This document shows positions 16,704-24,701 of a DNA stretch of 64,000 bases, in pieces. The DNA is from Streptantibioticus cattleyicolor NRRL 8057 = DSM 46488 (GTDB lineage: Bacteria; Actinomycetota; Actinomycetes; Streptomycetales; Streptomycetaceae): contig NC_017586.1 of assembly GCF_000240165.1 (NCBI RefSeq), positions 3,658,001 to 3,722,000 on the forward strand. The letters are read 5' to 3'. The position numbers and the translations under genes are program-made. Under the pieces are notes generated by a model. It saw nothing but the letters and a program-made list of their open reading frames with translations. It searched no databases and was not told the DNA's origin. Each line of letters opens with the position of its first letter. The first letter of the stretch is position 1.

Positions 16704-17348
16704 GTGGTGACCAGAGGCAAGAGGGTGCCGCGGCGGATCCGGGAGCAGCAGATGCTGGACGCGGCCGTGGTGACCTTCGCGCGGCGGGGGTACCGGGCCG
16801 CGTCCATGGACGAGATCGCGGAGCTGGCCGGGGTCTCCAAGCCGCTGGTGTACCTGTATCTGGAGTCCAAGGAAGCCCTGTTCAGCGCCTGCATCCGGCG
16901 GGAGGCGACCGCGTTGGGGGAGGCGGTACGGGCCGCGGTGGACCCGGCGGCGGCGCCGGACCGCCAACTGTGGTGCGGGCTGCGGGCGTTCTTCACGCAT
17001 GTCGCGGAGCATCCGGACGGCTGGGTGGTGCTGCACGAGCAGGCCCGCGCCCAGGGGGAGCCGTTCGCCGCCGAGTGGTCGGCGCTGCGCGACGGGATCA
17101 CCGAGTTCGTCACGGCCGCGATCGCGGCGGCGGCCCGGGAGGCGGGGTGCGGTCCGGAACTGGCCGGCGACGAGGTGGCCGGGGTGGCCCACGCGCTGGT
17201 GGGCGCCGCCGAGTCGCTGGCCGGGTGGGCCGGTTCGCGGCCGGGGCAGACGGGCCGGGAGACCGCGGCGACGCTGATGGACTTCGCCTGGTCCGGGCTG
17301 GACAACCTCATGCGGGGCCGTCGTTGGCAGCCGCCGCCGAACCCGTGA
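16704..17348 (+). CDS. TetR family regulator of the fatty-acyl module
   Basis: A 214-residue TetR repressor: helix-turn-helix at about residues 10-56 (IREQQMLDAAVVTFARRGYRAASMDEIAELAGVSKPLVYLYLESKEALF in outline) and an alpha-helical ligand domain. Start codons at 16698 (TTG), 16704 and 16707 (GTG) are all possible; 16704 best fits the GGGGG site. It converges with the MaoC-like gene, overlapping it by 41 bp. Paired palindromes between the FabG and thiolase genes are candidate operators. An acyl-CoA-type ligand is inferred from the neighbours. Confidence 0.85.
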   Translation: MVTRGKRVPRRIREQQMLDAAVVTFARRGYRAASMDEIAELAGVSKPLVYLYLESKEALFSACIRREATALGEAVRAAVDPAAAPDRQLWCGLRAFFTHVAEHPDGWVVLHEQARAQGEPFAAEWSALRDGITEFVTAAIAAAAREAGCGPELAGDEVAGVAHALVGAAESLAGWAGSRPGQTGRETAATLMDFAWSGLDNLMRGRRWQPPPNP

Positions 17349-18192
17349 GGTGAAGCCGCCCCGGCACCCCGCCGGGCCCGTTCGCCCGCACCTCGAACCG
17401 GCCGTTGTCAGTGGCGTATGTCACGGTGGATGGCAGCAGGACGGGTGCCGTGAAGCGCACCTGGACGCGGACGGGGCCCGGGTCGTCGCCGAGTTCGGCC
17501 ACGCACCGGGCGAGGGTCCACATCCCGTGGGCGATGGCGCGCGGGAAGCCGAAGGCACGGGCGGTGAGGGGGTGCAGATGGATGGGGTTGTAGTCGCCGG
17601 ACACCCTGGCGTGCCGGCGGCCGAGCGAGGCCGGCAGATGCCAGGTCGCGGCGGCGGGCAGCGGGGTCTCCTCGGGCTGCTCCTGTGGTGGCTGCGGCTG
17701 CTCGGTCCGGCGGTGGCGGGCCAGGTACGTGCTCTCGTCGCGCCACGCCGTCCGGCCGTCCTTGCGGGCCTCGGTGACCACGACGACCTCGGTGCCGCGC
17801 CGGTGCGGGCGCAACGCGGCGGCGTGGACGGTGAGTTGGAGCGGGTCGGCGGCGTGCAGCGGTTCGTACCGGACGATCTCGGTGGCGGTGTGGACGAGGC
17901 CGAGCAGCGGCAACGGGAAGTCCCGCCGGGCCATCAGACGGGCGGCGAGCGGGAAGCCGAGGACGTGCGGATAGGTCAGCGGCAGCGGATCGGCCCGCGC
18001 GAATCCGCACACCCGGGCATACGCCGACACCCGGGCCGCGTCCACGGTGAGCCGCGGCACGGTCACCCCGTCGCGCGCCGGCCCGTCCAGCACGGGGGTC
18101 TCCCGCGGTACGCGCTTGCCCAGTGACGCCAACGCTCCGCCGGCCAGCACCAACGGCAGTCGTGGCGCGGCGGACAGGGTACGGATGGCCAT
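17308..18192 (-). CDS. MaoC-like (R)-specific enoyl/3-hydroxyacyl dehydratase, HtdX-like
   Basis: A 294-residue double hot-dog MaoC family dehydratase, interconverting 3-hydroxyacyl and enoyl thioesters. The hydratase motif is clear: SGDYNPIHLHPLTARAFGF followed by IAHGMWT (catalytic D and H in the D-x4-H arrangement). ATG at 18192 has AAAGGA 8 bp upstream. An in-frame opening upstream is proline-rich and lacks domain similarity. Gene order with the long FabG and the divergent thiolase matches M. tuberculosis htdX-fabG4-fadA2. Confidence 0.85.
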   Translation of the reverse strand: MAIRTLSAAPRLPLVLAGGALASLGKRVPRETPVLDGPARDGVTVPRLTVDAARVSAYARVCGFARADPLPLTYPHVLGFPLAARLMARRDFPLPLLGLVHTATEIVRYEPLHAADPLQLTVHAAALRPHRRGTEVVVVTEARKDGRTAWRDESTYLARHRRTEQPQPPQEQPEETPLPAAATWHLPASLGRRHARVSGDYNPIHLHPLTARAFGFPRAIAHGMWTLARCVAELGDDPGPVRVQVRFTAPVLLPSTVTYATDNGRFEVRANGPGGVPGRLHLTGSAAAANDGPA

Positions 18193-18485
18193 GGTGCCGG
18201 TCCTTTCACGGGAGGGGAGGCTTGCGGCGCCCGCCGGTACGGGTCCGGGTGCCCGGTCCGGCCGGGGTGCGCCGGGGGTACGTGGTGGCCGGTGCGCGGA
18301 CGGTGGCGCCCGGTCGGGTCCGGGGCCGTCGGGGTCCGTGCCCGGCGGGTGCCCGGCTCCCCGCCGGCGGCCGGGGGTGCCGGAGCGCGTTCGGGGTGGC
18401 CGGCGGTCCGGGGCGCCGGGGGTCCGGGGCTGACGGCGGCTCACGGGGCTGACGACGCTTACGGCGCTGAGGGCGCTGACGGGGG
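18193..18485. other. 293-bp GC-rich gap between FabG and MaoC-like genes
   Basis: No convincing gene. The stretch contains repeated GGGTCCGG/CCGGGGGTGC-type words and, at its right end, near-tandem GCTGACG-GCGCTGAG-GCGCTGACG words just after the FabG stop. The long frames through it are low-complexity. It may hold the MaoC promoter or simply be a spacer within the operon. Confidence 0.4.
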
Positions 18486-19814
18486 TCACGCGCCCAGGAG
18501 GCTCTGGCCGCAGACGCGGACCGTCTGGCCGGTCACCGGGGCGGAGTCGGGGGCGGCGAGCCAGGCGACGGTTTCGGCGACGTCGGCCGGGAGGCCGCCC
18601 TGGGCGAGGGAGTTCATGCGGCGGCCGGCCTCGCGGACGAGCAGGGGGACGGCCGCGGTCATCCGGGTCTCGATGAAGCCGGGGGCGACGGCGTTGACGG
18701 TGATGCCCCGGGCGGCGGTGCGCGGGGCGAGGGCGCGGACGAAGCCGATGATCCCGGCCTTGGATGCGGCGTAGTTGGTCTGGCCGGTGTTGCCGGCGAT
18801 CCCGGCGATGGAGGCGGTGGCGACGATCCGGCCGCCGGAACGGAGGGTGCCGTTGTCGAGGAGGTGACCGGTGGTGCGCAGCACGCTGCCCAGGTTGACG
18901 TCGACGACCTCGGTGAAGCGGTCGGCGGGCATGTTGGCGAGTCTGCGGTCGCGGGTGATGCCGGCGTTGTGGACGAGGACGTCGAGGCCGTCGGGGAGGG
19001 CGGCGGCGATCGTGGCGCCGGCGTCCGGGGCGGTGATGTCGCAGGTCAGGGCGGTGCCGTCGAGTCGGTCGGCGACCTCGCGCAGGGCGGTGGCGGCGGC
19101 CGGGACGTCGAGGCAGAGGACGTGGGCGCCGTCCCGGGCGAGGGTTTCGGCGACGGCGGCGCCGATGCCGCGGGCGGCGCCGGTGACCAGCGCGGTGCGG
19201 CCGGCGAGCGGCCGGTCCGGGTCGTCCGGCGCGGACGCCGGGGCGGGGGCGCCGGGGCCGACGGTGATCACCTGGCCGCTGACGTAGGCCGACCTGGGGG
19301 ACAGCAGGAAGCGCAGCGTGGACCCGGCCGCCGCGGGCCCGGCCCCGTCGGCGAGGCGGACGAGCTGCACGGTGACGCCGCGTCCGATCTCCTTGCCGAG
19401 CGAGCGGACGAACCCCTCCAGCGCCTGCTGGGCGGCGGCCTGGCCGGGGTCGTCACCGGGCACCGTGCCGAGCACGACGATCCGGCCGCCGGTGGTGACC
19501 GAGCGGACCACCGGGTGGAGCGCGGTGTGCACCCCGGCCAGCGCGGCGGGGTCGGCCACCCCGGTGGCGTCCACCACCACGGCGGCGCACGCGGGGCCGG
19601 GGCCGTCCAGCACCGGCAGCCCGGTGGCCTCCACCACGGTGCGCAGCGCGGCGGTGTGCGGACCGGCCCCGGCGGTCCGCAGCAGCACCGGACCTTCCAG
19701 GGTGGGGCGCTCCGCCGACCACCGGCGCAGCGGGACGGGCCGGGGCAGACCGAGGCGGCGGGTGAGGAAGCGGCCGGGGGCGGTACCGGTGAGACGAAGG
19801 TAGCGATCGGCCAT
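18486..19814 (-). CDS. High-molecular-weight 3-oxoacyl-(ACP/CoA) reductase (FabG4-like)
   Basis: A 442-residue reductase in two parts. An N-terminal flavodoxin-like Rossmann domain without a dinucleotide motif (about 1-200) precedes a complete SDR domain (about 205-442) with TGAARGIG for NADP(H), HNAG, a catalytic serine region ASIAGIAG and YAASK. This two-domain form, longer than ordinary FabG (about 245 residues), matches mycobacterial FabG4, which uses acyl-CoA and NADH. The AAGGAG ribosome site lies partly inside a palindromic operator. Likely cotranscribed with the MaoC-like gene. Confidence 0.88.
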   Translation of the reverse strand: MADRYLRLTGTAPGRFLTRRLGLPRPVPLRRWSAERPTLEGPVLLRTAGAGPHTAALRTVVEATGLPVLDGPGPACAAVVVDATGVADPAALAGVHTALHPVVRSVTTGGRIVVLGTVPGDDPGQAAAQQALEGFVRSLGKEIGRGVTVQLVRLADGAGPAAAGSTLRFLLSPRSAYVSGQVITVGPGAPAPASAPDDPDRPLAGRTALVTGAARGIGAAVAETLARDGAHVLCLDVPAAATALREVADRLDGTALTCDITAPDAGATIAAALPDGLDVLVHNAGITRDRRLANMPADRFTEVVDVNLGSVLRTTGHLLDNGTLRSGGRIVATASIAGIAGNTGQTNYAASKAGIIGFVRALAPRTAARGITVNAVAPGFIETRMTAAVPLLVREAGRRMNSLAQGGLPADVAETVAWLAAPDSAPVTGQTVRVCGQSLLGA

Positions 19815-19824
19815 TGGCCTTCTC

Positions 19825-19854
19825 CTTACTCTGGAGTAAGTTTACCGCCGGTAA
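19825..19854. promoter_or_regulatory. Two adjacent palindromic operators (TetR type) in the divergent promoter
   Basis: Dyad 1 is CTTACTC-TG-GAGTAAG (19825-19840). Dyad 2 is TTACCG-C-CGGTAA (19842-19854). Both have TTAC/GTAA outer half-sites, and their centres are about 15.5 bp apart. They lie between the FabG start (19814) and the thiolase start (19903) and overlap the FabG leader and ribosome site. The TetR protein encoded at 16704 is the obvious candidate ligand, by inference. Confidence 0.72.
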
Positions 19855-19902
19855 GGCTACTGACGCCCCGGCCCCGGGCCAAGGAGACGACAGGAGAAGC
19901 CC

Positions 19903-21189
19903 ATGCTCACCGCTGGCCGTGTCGCGGTGCTCGGCGGCAACCGCGTCCCGTTCGCCCGTTCCGACGGCCCGTTCGCGACCGCGTCCAACCAGGAGTTGCT
20001 GGGGGCGGCGCTGGGCGGGCTGATCGAGCGGTACGGGCTGGCCGGCACCCGTCCCGGCGAGTTCGTGGCCGGCGCCGTCCTCAAGCACAGCCGGGACTTC
20101 AACCTCGCCAGGGAGACGGTGCTGGGCAGCGCGCTCGACCCGGCCACCCCGGCGTACGACGTGCAACAGGCGTGCGGCACCGGGCTGCAGAGCGTCGTCG
20201 CGGTCGCCAACAAGATCGCCCTGGGTCAGCTCGACTGGGGCATCGCCGGGGGTTCCGACACCGCCAGCGACGCGCCGCTCGGCGTCAACGACGAGTTGCG
20301 CCGGCTGCTGCTGGCCGCCCGCCGCGCCGCCTCCTGGCCGGCCCGGGCGCGGCTGCTGGCCCGGGTGCGCCCGCGCCACCTGGTGCCGGAGATCCCGCGC
20401 AACGCCGAACCGCGTACCGGGCTCTCCATGGGCGAGCACGCCGCGCTGACCGCCCGGCGCTGGGGCATCGGCCGCCGGGAGCAGGACGAACTGGCCGCCG
20501 CCAGCCACCGCAACCTCGCCGCCGCCTACGACCGCGGCTTCTTCGACACCCTCGTCACCCCCTACCGCGGTCTCGCCCGCGACCAGAACCTGCGGCCCGG
20601 CTCGACCCCGGAGAAGCTGGCCGCGCTGCGCCCGGTCTTCGGGCTGGACGCCCCCGACGCCACCATGACCGCGGGCAACTCCACCCCGCTGACCGACGGC
20701 GCCGCCGTCGTGCTCCTGGCCGGCGAGGAGTGGGCCGCCGCGCACGGCCTGGAACCGCTGGCGTACCTCACGTACACGCGGACGGCCGCGGTGGACTTCG
20801 CCGGCGGCGAGGAGGGGCTGCTGATGGCCCCGGCGTACGCGGTGCCCAGGATGCTGCGCCGGGCCGGGCTCACCCTGCGCGACTTCGATCTGTACGAGAT
20901 CCACGAGGCGTTCGCCTCCCAGGTGCTGGCGACCCTGGCGGCCTGGGAGGACCCGCGGTTCTGCGCCACCCGGCTGGGCCTGCCCGCGCCGCTGGGCACC
21001 GTGGACCGCTCCCGGCTCAACGTGGCCGGCTCCTCGCTGGCCACCGGCCACCCGTTCGCCGCGACCGGCGCGCGGATCGTCGCCACCCTGGCCACCCTGC
21101 TCGCCGAACGCGGAGGTCCCGGCCGCGGCCTGATCTCCATCTGCGCGGCGGGCGGCCAGGGCGTCACCGCGATCCTCGAACGCCCCTGA
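19903..21189 (+). CDS. Acetyl-CoA acyltransferase (thiolase), FadA2/FadI-like
   Basis: A 428-residue degradative-type thiolase that cleaves 3-ketoacyl-CoA with CoA, or condenses in reverse. The nucleophile is C91 in QQACGTGLQ. Other active-site blocks are EIHEAFA, GHPFAATGAR and the second cysteine in CAAGGQG. ATG at 19903 has AGGAG 7 bp upstream. It diverges from the FabG gene across the paired palindromes and is followed by the acyl-CoA ligase, so this arm activates and shortens fatty acids. An N-terminal VLGGNRVPFARSDG start is typical of the FadI branch. Confidence 0.9.
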   Translation: MLTAGRVAVLGGNRVPFARSDGPFATASNQELLGAALGGLIERYGLAGTRPGEFVAGAVLKHSRDFNLARETVLGSALDPATPAYDVQQACGTGLQSVVAVANKIALGQLDWGIAGGSDTASDAPLGVNDELRRLLLAARRAASWPARARLLARVRPRHLVPEIPRNAEPRTGLSMGEHAALTARRWGIGRREQDELAAASHRNLAAAYDRGFFDTLVTPYRGLARDQNLRPGSTPEKLAALRPVFGLDAPDATMTAGNSTPLTDGAAVVLLAGEEWAAAHGLEPLAYLTYTRTAAVDFAGGEEGLLMAPAYAVPRMLRRAGLTLRDFDLYEIHEAFASQVLATLAAWEDPRFCATRLGLPAPLGTVDRSRLNVAGSSLATGHPFAATGARIVATLATLLAERGGPGRGLISICAAGGQGVTAILERP

Positions 21190-21256
21190 CGTACCCCCAC
21201 GCCCCGACACACCACCGACCGGCACCGCACCACCGCCTACGACCCTGGAGCCGCCG

Positions 21257-23152
21257 ATGTCCCGCGTCGTGTCACCACCACCACAACCCACGTCCGTAGA
21301 ACCGGAGTTGACCTACGAGAACGGGCGGGTCGTCCAGGCCGCCGCGGCGCCCCTGGTGCCGGAGGCGTCCGGCAGCCTCGCCGACATACCGTTCGACAAC
21401 GCCCGTGAGGCCCCCGACGAGACCGTGCTGAGCCGCAAGGACACCGCGGGCCAGTGGCGGCCGGTGACCGCCGCCGCCTTCCGGGACGAGGTGCTGGCGC
21501 TGGCCAAGGGGCTGGTCACGGCCGGGATCCAGCCCGGCGACCGGCTCGCGATCATGTCCCGTACCCGCTACGAGTGGACCCTGCTGGACTTCGCCGCCTG
21601 GGCCGCCGGGGCGATCACGGTCCCGGTCTACCCGACCTCCTCGGCCGCCCAGACCGCGTGGATCCTGGCCGACTCCGGCGCCGTGGCCTGCGTGGTCGAG
21701 GGCGTGGAGCACACCCGGCTGGTCACCTCGGTGCGCGGACAGGTGCCCGGGCTGCGCGAGGTGTGGCAGCTCGACACCGGGGCGCTCGGGCAACTCGTCA
21801 CCGCCGGGCGGGCGGTGGACGACGAGGAGGTGACCCGGCGGCGGGCCGCGCTCACCCCGCGCACCATCGCCACCCTCGTCTACACCTCCGGCACCACCGG
21901 CGTGCCCAAGGGGTGCGTGCTCACCCACGGCAACTTCTTCGCCGAGGTGGACAACGCCGTCGAGCTGCTGCACCCGGTCTTCAGGTCGGTGAGCACCGAG
22001 CCGGCCTCCACGCTGCTGTTCCTGCCGCTGTCGCACGTCCTCGGCCGGATGGTCGCCATCGGCTGCCTGCGGGCCCGGGTGCGGCTGGGGCACGCGCCGA
22101 GCATCGCCACCGAGGACCTGCTGGCCGACCTCGCCGGCTTCCGGCCGACGTTCCTGGTGGCCATCCCGTACGTGCTGGAGAAGGTCTACAACACCGGCCG
22201 GGCCACCGCGGAGGCGATGGGCCGGGCCGCCTCCTTCGACCGGGCCGCGGCGGTCGCCCGGGCCTACGGCGAGGCGCTGCTGGCCCGGCGGGACGGCACC
22301 GGGCCCGGCCCCTCGCTCGCCCTGCGGGCCGGCCACGCGCTCTACGACCCGCTGGTCTACCGGCGCATCCGGGCCGCGCTCGGCGGCAAGGTGCGGTACG
22401 CCATCTGCGGCGGCTCGCCGCTCGGCCGCAGGCTGGCCGCCTTCTACGCCGGCGCCGGGGTGGAGGTCTTCGAGGGGTACGGGCTCACCGAGACCACGGC
22501 GGCGGCCACCGTCACCCCGCCGTTGCGCCCCCGCCTCGGCACGGTCGGCCGCCCGATGCCGGGCACCGCCGTGCGGATCGCCGAGGACGGCGAGGTGCTG
22601 CTCCGCGGCGGCCAGGTCTTCGGCGGCTACTGGGAGGGCGGCCGGGTGCGCCCGGCGTTCGACGGCGAGTGGTTCCCCAGCGGCGACCTCGGCGCGCTGG
22701 ACGACGGCGGCTACCTGACCATCACCGGGCGGAAGAAGGAGCTGATCATCACGGCCGGCGGCAAGAACGTGGCCCCGGCGCCGCTGGAGGACCGGCTGCG
22801 CGCCCACCCGCTGGTCGGCCAGTGCATGGTGGTCGGCGACAACCGCCCCTACGTCGCCGCCCTGCTCACCCTGGAGCCGGACGGGCTGGCGCACTGGCGG
22901 CGGATGCGCGGGAAGACCGAGGTCCCGCTCGCCCGGCTCGTCACCGACCCCGAACTCCTCGCCGAACTCCAGCACGCGGTGGACGACGCCAACTCCCTTG
23001 TCTCACGCGCCGAGTCGATCCGCCGCTTCGCCGTCCTGCCGGTCGACTTCACGGAGGAGCGCGGCCACCTGACCCCGTCGCTCAAACTGCGGCGGGCGGC
23101 GATCGCGGAGGACTTCGCACGGGAGATCGAGGCGCTGTACGCGCGGAGTTGA
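21257..23152 (+). CDS. Long-chain fatty acid-CoA ligase (FadD15-like)
   Basis: A 631-residue ANL-superfamily acyl-CoA synthetase of the FAA1/FadD15 type, forming acyl-adenylate then acyl-CoA. The AMP-binding P-loop YTSGTTGVPKGC, the FLPLSHVLGRM block, the EGYGLTETTAA adenine motif and the GRKKELIITAGGKNVAP hinge/lysine region are all intact. It lies 67 bp after the thiolase on the same strand and ends before a strong hairpin, so it is probably the last gene of the thiolase transcript. Chain-length preference is unknown. Confidence 0.9.
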   Translation: MSRVVSPPPQPTSVEPELTYENGRVVQAAAAPLVPEASGSLADIPFDNAREAPDETVLSRKDTAGQWRPVTAAAFRDEVLALAKGLVTAGIQPGDRLAIMSRTRYEWTLLDFAAWAAGAITVPVYPTSSAAQTAWILADSGAVACVVEGVEHTRLVTSVRGQVPGLREVWQLDTGALGQLVTAGRAVDDEEVTRRRAALTPRTIATLVYTSGTTGVPKGCVLTHGNFFAEVDNAVELLHPVFRSVSTEPASTLLFLPLSHVLGRMVAIGCLRARVRLGHAPSIATEDLLADLAGFRPTFLVAIPYVLEKVYNTGRATAEAMGRAASFDRAAAVARAYGEALLARRDGTGPGPSLALRAGHALYDPLVYRRIRAALGGKVRYAICGGSPLGRRLAAFYAGAGVEVFEGYGLTETTAAATVTPPLRPRLGTVGRPMPGTAVRIAEDGEVLLRGGQVFGGYWEGGRVRPAFDGEWFPSGDLGALDDGGYLTITGRKKELIITAGGKNVAPAPLEDRLRAHPLVGQCMVVGDNRPYVAALLTLEPDGLAHWRRMRGKTEVPLARLVTDPELLAELQHAVDDANSLVSRAESIRRFAVLPVDFTEERGHLTPSLKLRRAAIAEDFAREIEALYARS

Positions 23153-23201
23153 CGTACCGTCGGCGCGCCCGGGCCCCGCGTGCGGCCCGCCGGACGCAGG
23201 C

Positions 23202-23233
23202 AGGGGCCCCTGCGCATGACGCGCGGGGCCCCT
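23202..23233. terminator. Terminator between acyl-CoA ligase and cold-shock gene
   Basis: AGGGGCCCC-T-GCGC pairs with GCGC-GGGGCCCCT around an ATGAC loop, a 13-bp stem with one bulged T. It lies 49 bp after the ligase stop and 59 bp before the convergent cold-shock gene stop, so it may serve both. Confidence 0.7.
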
Positions 23234-23292
23234 TGGGTACTGCGAACTCGGTTACTACGGCGATCCAGGCGCCAGGCGCCCGGCCACATCCG

Positions 23293-23496
23293 TCAGACGG
23301 GGGTGACGTTCTCCGCCTGCGGGCCCTTCGGACCCTGGGTGACGTCGAAGTTCACCTGCTGGTTCTCCTCGAGGGAGCGGAAGCCGGCGGCGTTGATCGC
23401 GGAGTAGTGGACGAAGACGTCGGGGCCACCGCCGTCCTGGGCGATGAAGCCGAAGCCCTTTTCAGCGTTGAACCACTTCACGGTTCCGGTAGCCAT
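23293..23496 (-). CDS. Cold-shock domain protein (CspA family)
   Basis: A 67-residue single cold-shock domain that binds single-stranded RNA/DNA and acts as an RNA chaperone or antiterminator. RNP1 is KGFGFIAQ and RNP2 is DVFVHYSAI, both complete with the aromatic residues, and the [10 protein letters not shown] start is canonical. ATG at 23496 follows a strong AAGGAGGG site. The leader of at least 100 nt is unusually A/T-rich for this genome and holds two hairpins, which suggests post-transcriptional control. Confidence 0.95.
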   Translation of the reverse strand: MATGTVKWFNAEKGFGFIAQDGGGPDVFVHYSAINAAGFRSLEENQQVNFDVTQGPKGPQAENVTPV

Positions 23497-23504
23497 AAAG
23501 CCCT

Positions 23505-23517
23505 CCTTGGGCCAAGG
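23505..23517 (-). promoter_or_regulatory. Small hairpin that would sequester the cold-shock ribosome site
   Basis: On the coding (minus) strand CCTTGG-C-CCAAGG forms a 6-bp dyad, and its 3' arm runs directly into the AAGGAGG Shine-Dalgarno sequence about 9 nt before the ATG. Melting or chaperone binding could expose the site. A 1-nt loop is too tight to form fully, so the inner pair would open. Confidence 0.4.
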
Positions 23518-23561
23518 GTCGCCCTGCTCCAGAACCTGCAAAGAAGTCTGAAAATTACAAA

Positions 23562-23590
23562 AGCCTGCGGCGTTACATGCTCCGCAGGCT
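23562..23590 (-). terminator. Terminator-like hairpin with U tract in the cold-shock leader (putative attenuator)
   Basis: On the minus strand AGCCTGCGG and CCGCAGGCT form a perfect 9-bp stem with an 11-nt loop, followed at once by TTTTGTAATTTT. This is a textbook intrinsic terminator, rare in such a GC-rich genome, and it lies 66 bp upstream of the cold-shock ATG inside the apparent leader. It may attenuate transcription unless it is melted, or it may end an antecedent transcript. Confidence 0.55.
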
Positions 23591-23747
23591 CTGTACTGCA
23601 AGGAAACCAAACTGCAACTTGCGATTGAGCGTAGCACGGGGAGGTGGGCAGCGGAAGGGATCTCAAGATCCGGTGTCGAGCCCCGTGCGAACGCCGCGCG
23701 GCGGCGCCCGGCGGCCCCGGGGAAAGATCCCCACGGGCCGGGTCTAG

Positions 23748-24647
<900 letters not shown>

Positions 24648-24660
24648 CCGTTCCGCCACC

Positions 24661-24697
24661 GTGCGCGCGGCGGGCCGTCCGGACCCGCCGCGCGCAC
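24661..24697. terminator. Bidirectional terminator between mqnA and the EccC-type gene
   Basis: A perfect 14-bp stem (GTGCGCGCGGCGGG with CCCGCCGCGCGCAC) and a 9-nt loop fill most of the 54-bp gap between the convergent stops. Confidence 0.78.
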
Positions 24698-24701
24698 CGC
24701 G

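Noticed and set aside
11100-17350. Mobile element or integrated island boundaries around the accessory block
   Set aside because: No integrase, transposase, tRNA attachment site or flanking direct repeat was seen, so transfer remains only a guess.
23657-23675. GGATCT/AGATCC dyad upstream of mqnA
   Set aside because: Six-base arms with a two-base centre, not positioned against a promoter or gene end; likely chance.
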